Origin: Planctomycetaceae bacterium
GTDB lineage: Bacteria > Planctomycetota > Planctomycetia > Planctomycetales > Planctomycetaceae
Length of the DNA stretch: 7,270 nt
Assembly (NCBI GenBank): GCA_016765335.1
Contig: JAESQE010000095.1
Coordinates: 12,367 to 19,636 of the forward strand
Direction of reading: 5' to 3'
This document shows, one piece after another, positions 7,128 through 7,270 of the stretch. A model generated the notes under the pieces. It did not search any database and was not told the origin of the DNA. It saw only the letters and a list, made by a program, of their open reading frames with translations. How positions within the stretch are numbered: position 1 is the stretch's first letter; each line of letters opens with the position of its first letter. The position numbers and the translations under genes were made by a program.

Positions 7128-7270
7128 ATCAGAGCTTTGTTTAATCCATCTCCCGAATCAAATTCATCTTCTATCAAGCAAGACCATCTCACTTGGAGAT
7201 TGCTTGTGTCCTGCAAACAATCTATAATCGTGAAGATAAGATAACTTCCTGCTAGAGATTGATAAAGGCA

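Larger units (their letters stand above)
6927..7270 (-). promoter_or_regulatory. Leader/upstream region of the ppsA-hyd operon
   Basis: These 344 bp hold no recognisable protein family. What can be seen is an inverted repeat at 7111-7127, a second weaker one (TGCAA-N7-TTGCA) at 7034-7050, C/G-rich direct repeats at 7056-7070 and 7081-7095, and the ppsA ribosome binding site. I find no convincing sigma-70 pair of hexamers and no GG-N10-GC sigma-54 signature, so I do not place a promoter. As the only long non-coding stretch before the cluster, it is where the operon promoter should lie, unless transcription enters from beyond the right edge. Confidence 0.5.

Noticed and set aside
7052..7216. 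Extension of the leader ORF to a TTG start (97 residues)
   Set aside because: TTG start without a clear Shine-Dalgarno and no recognisable protein; only the shorter ATG version is worth keeping, and with low confidence.
7021..7270. FNR or CRP binding site in the leader
   Set aside because: Isolated TTGAT-like pieces are present, but no pair with the right dyad spacing was found by eye.

Overview
The window holds one tightly packed gene cluster, all on the minus strand, read from the right edge to the left. In transcription order it is: a leader of about 340 bp, phosphoenolpyruvate synthase (ppsA), a small stand-alone cyclic-nucleotide-binding-domain protein, and then the four structural subunits of a cytoplasmic group 3b type [NiFe] hydrogenase (sulfhydrogenase/NADP-linked type). 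These come in the classical order beta, gamma, delta, alpha (hydB-hydG-hydD-hydA, also called hyhB-G-S-L). The alpha (catalytic, large) subunit runs off the left edge after 383 codons. Its C-terminal Ni-binding motif is therefore not visible; this is a window limit, not a truncation of the gene.

The layout strongly suggests one operon. ppsA and the cNMP-domain gene overlap by one base (TAATG), as do the cNMP-domain gene and hydB (TGATG). hydG and hydD are two bases apart, and hydD and hydA overlap by one base (TAATG). The only real gap is 77 bp between hydB and hydG. It is largely filled by a degenerate array of seven heptanucleotides that also encodes the last four residues and the stop codon of hydB. 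The leader upstream of ppsA holds a perfect 6-bp-arm palindrome, a pair of imperfect C/G-rich direct repeats, and a possible 42-codon ORF whose stop overlaps the ppsA start region.

Functionally, HydA/HydD would form the H2-activating [NiFe] module with its Fe-S relay. HydB (two 4Fe-4S ferredoxin motifs) and HydG (FAD, NAD(P) and 2Fe-2S sites) would form the diaphorase module that exchanges electrons with NAD(P)H. PpsA makes PEP from pyruvate and ATP. The linkage suggests that redox disposal or H2 uptake is co-expressed with the pyruvate/PEP node, for instance during hypoxia, dormancy or a carbon switch; this is inference. The cNMP-domain protein has no DNA-binding domain and lacks the usual cAMP-phosphate-binding Arg-Ser pair, so its job is the least obvious part of the cluster.

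The source is a bacterium of moderate G+C content. I suspect a planctomycete-like aerobe or facultative anaerobe from the protein flavour and gene order, but nothing in the window proves the phylum. No RNA genes, insertion sequences, CRISPR arrays or hydrogenase maturation genes are present.
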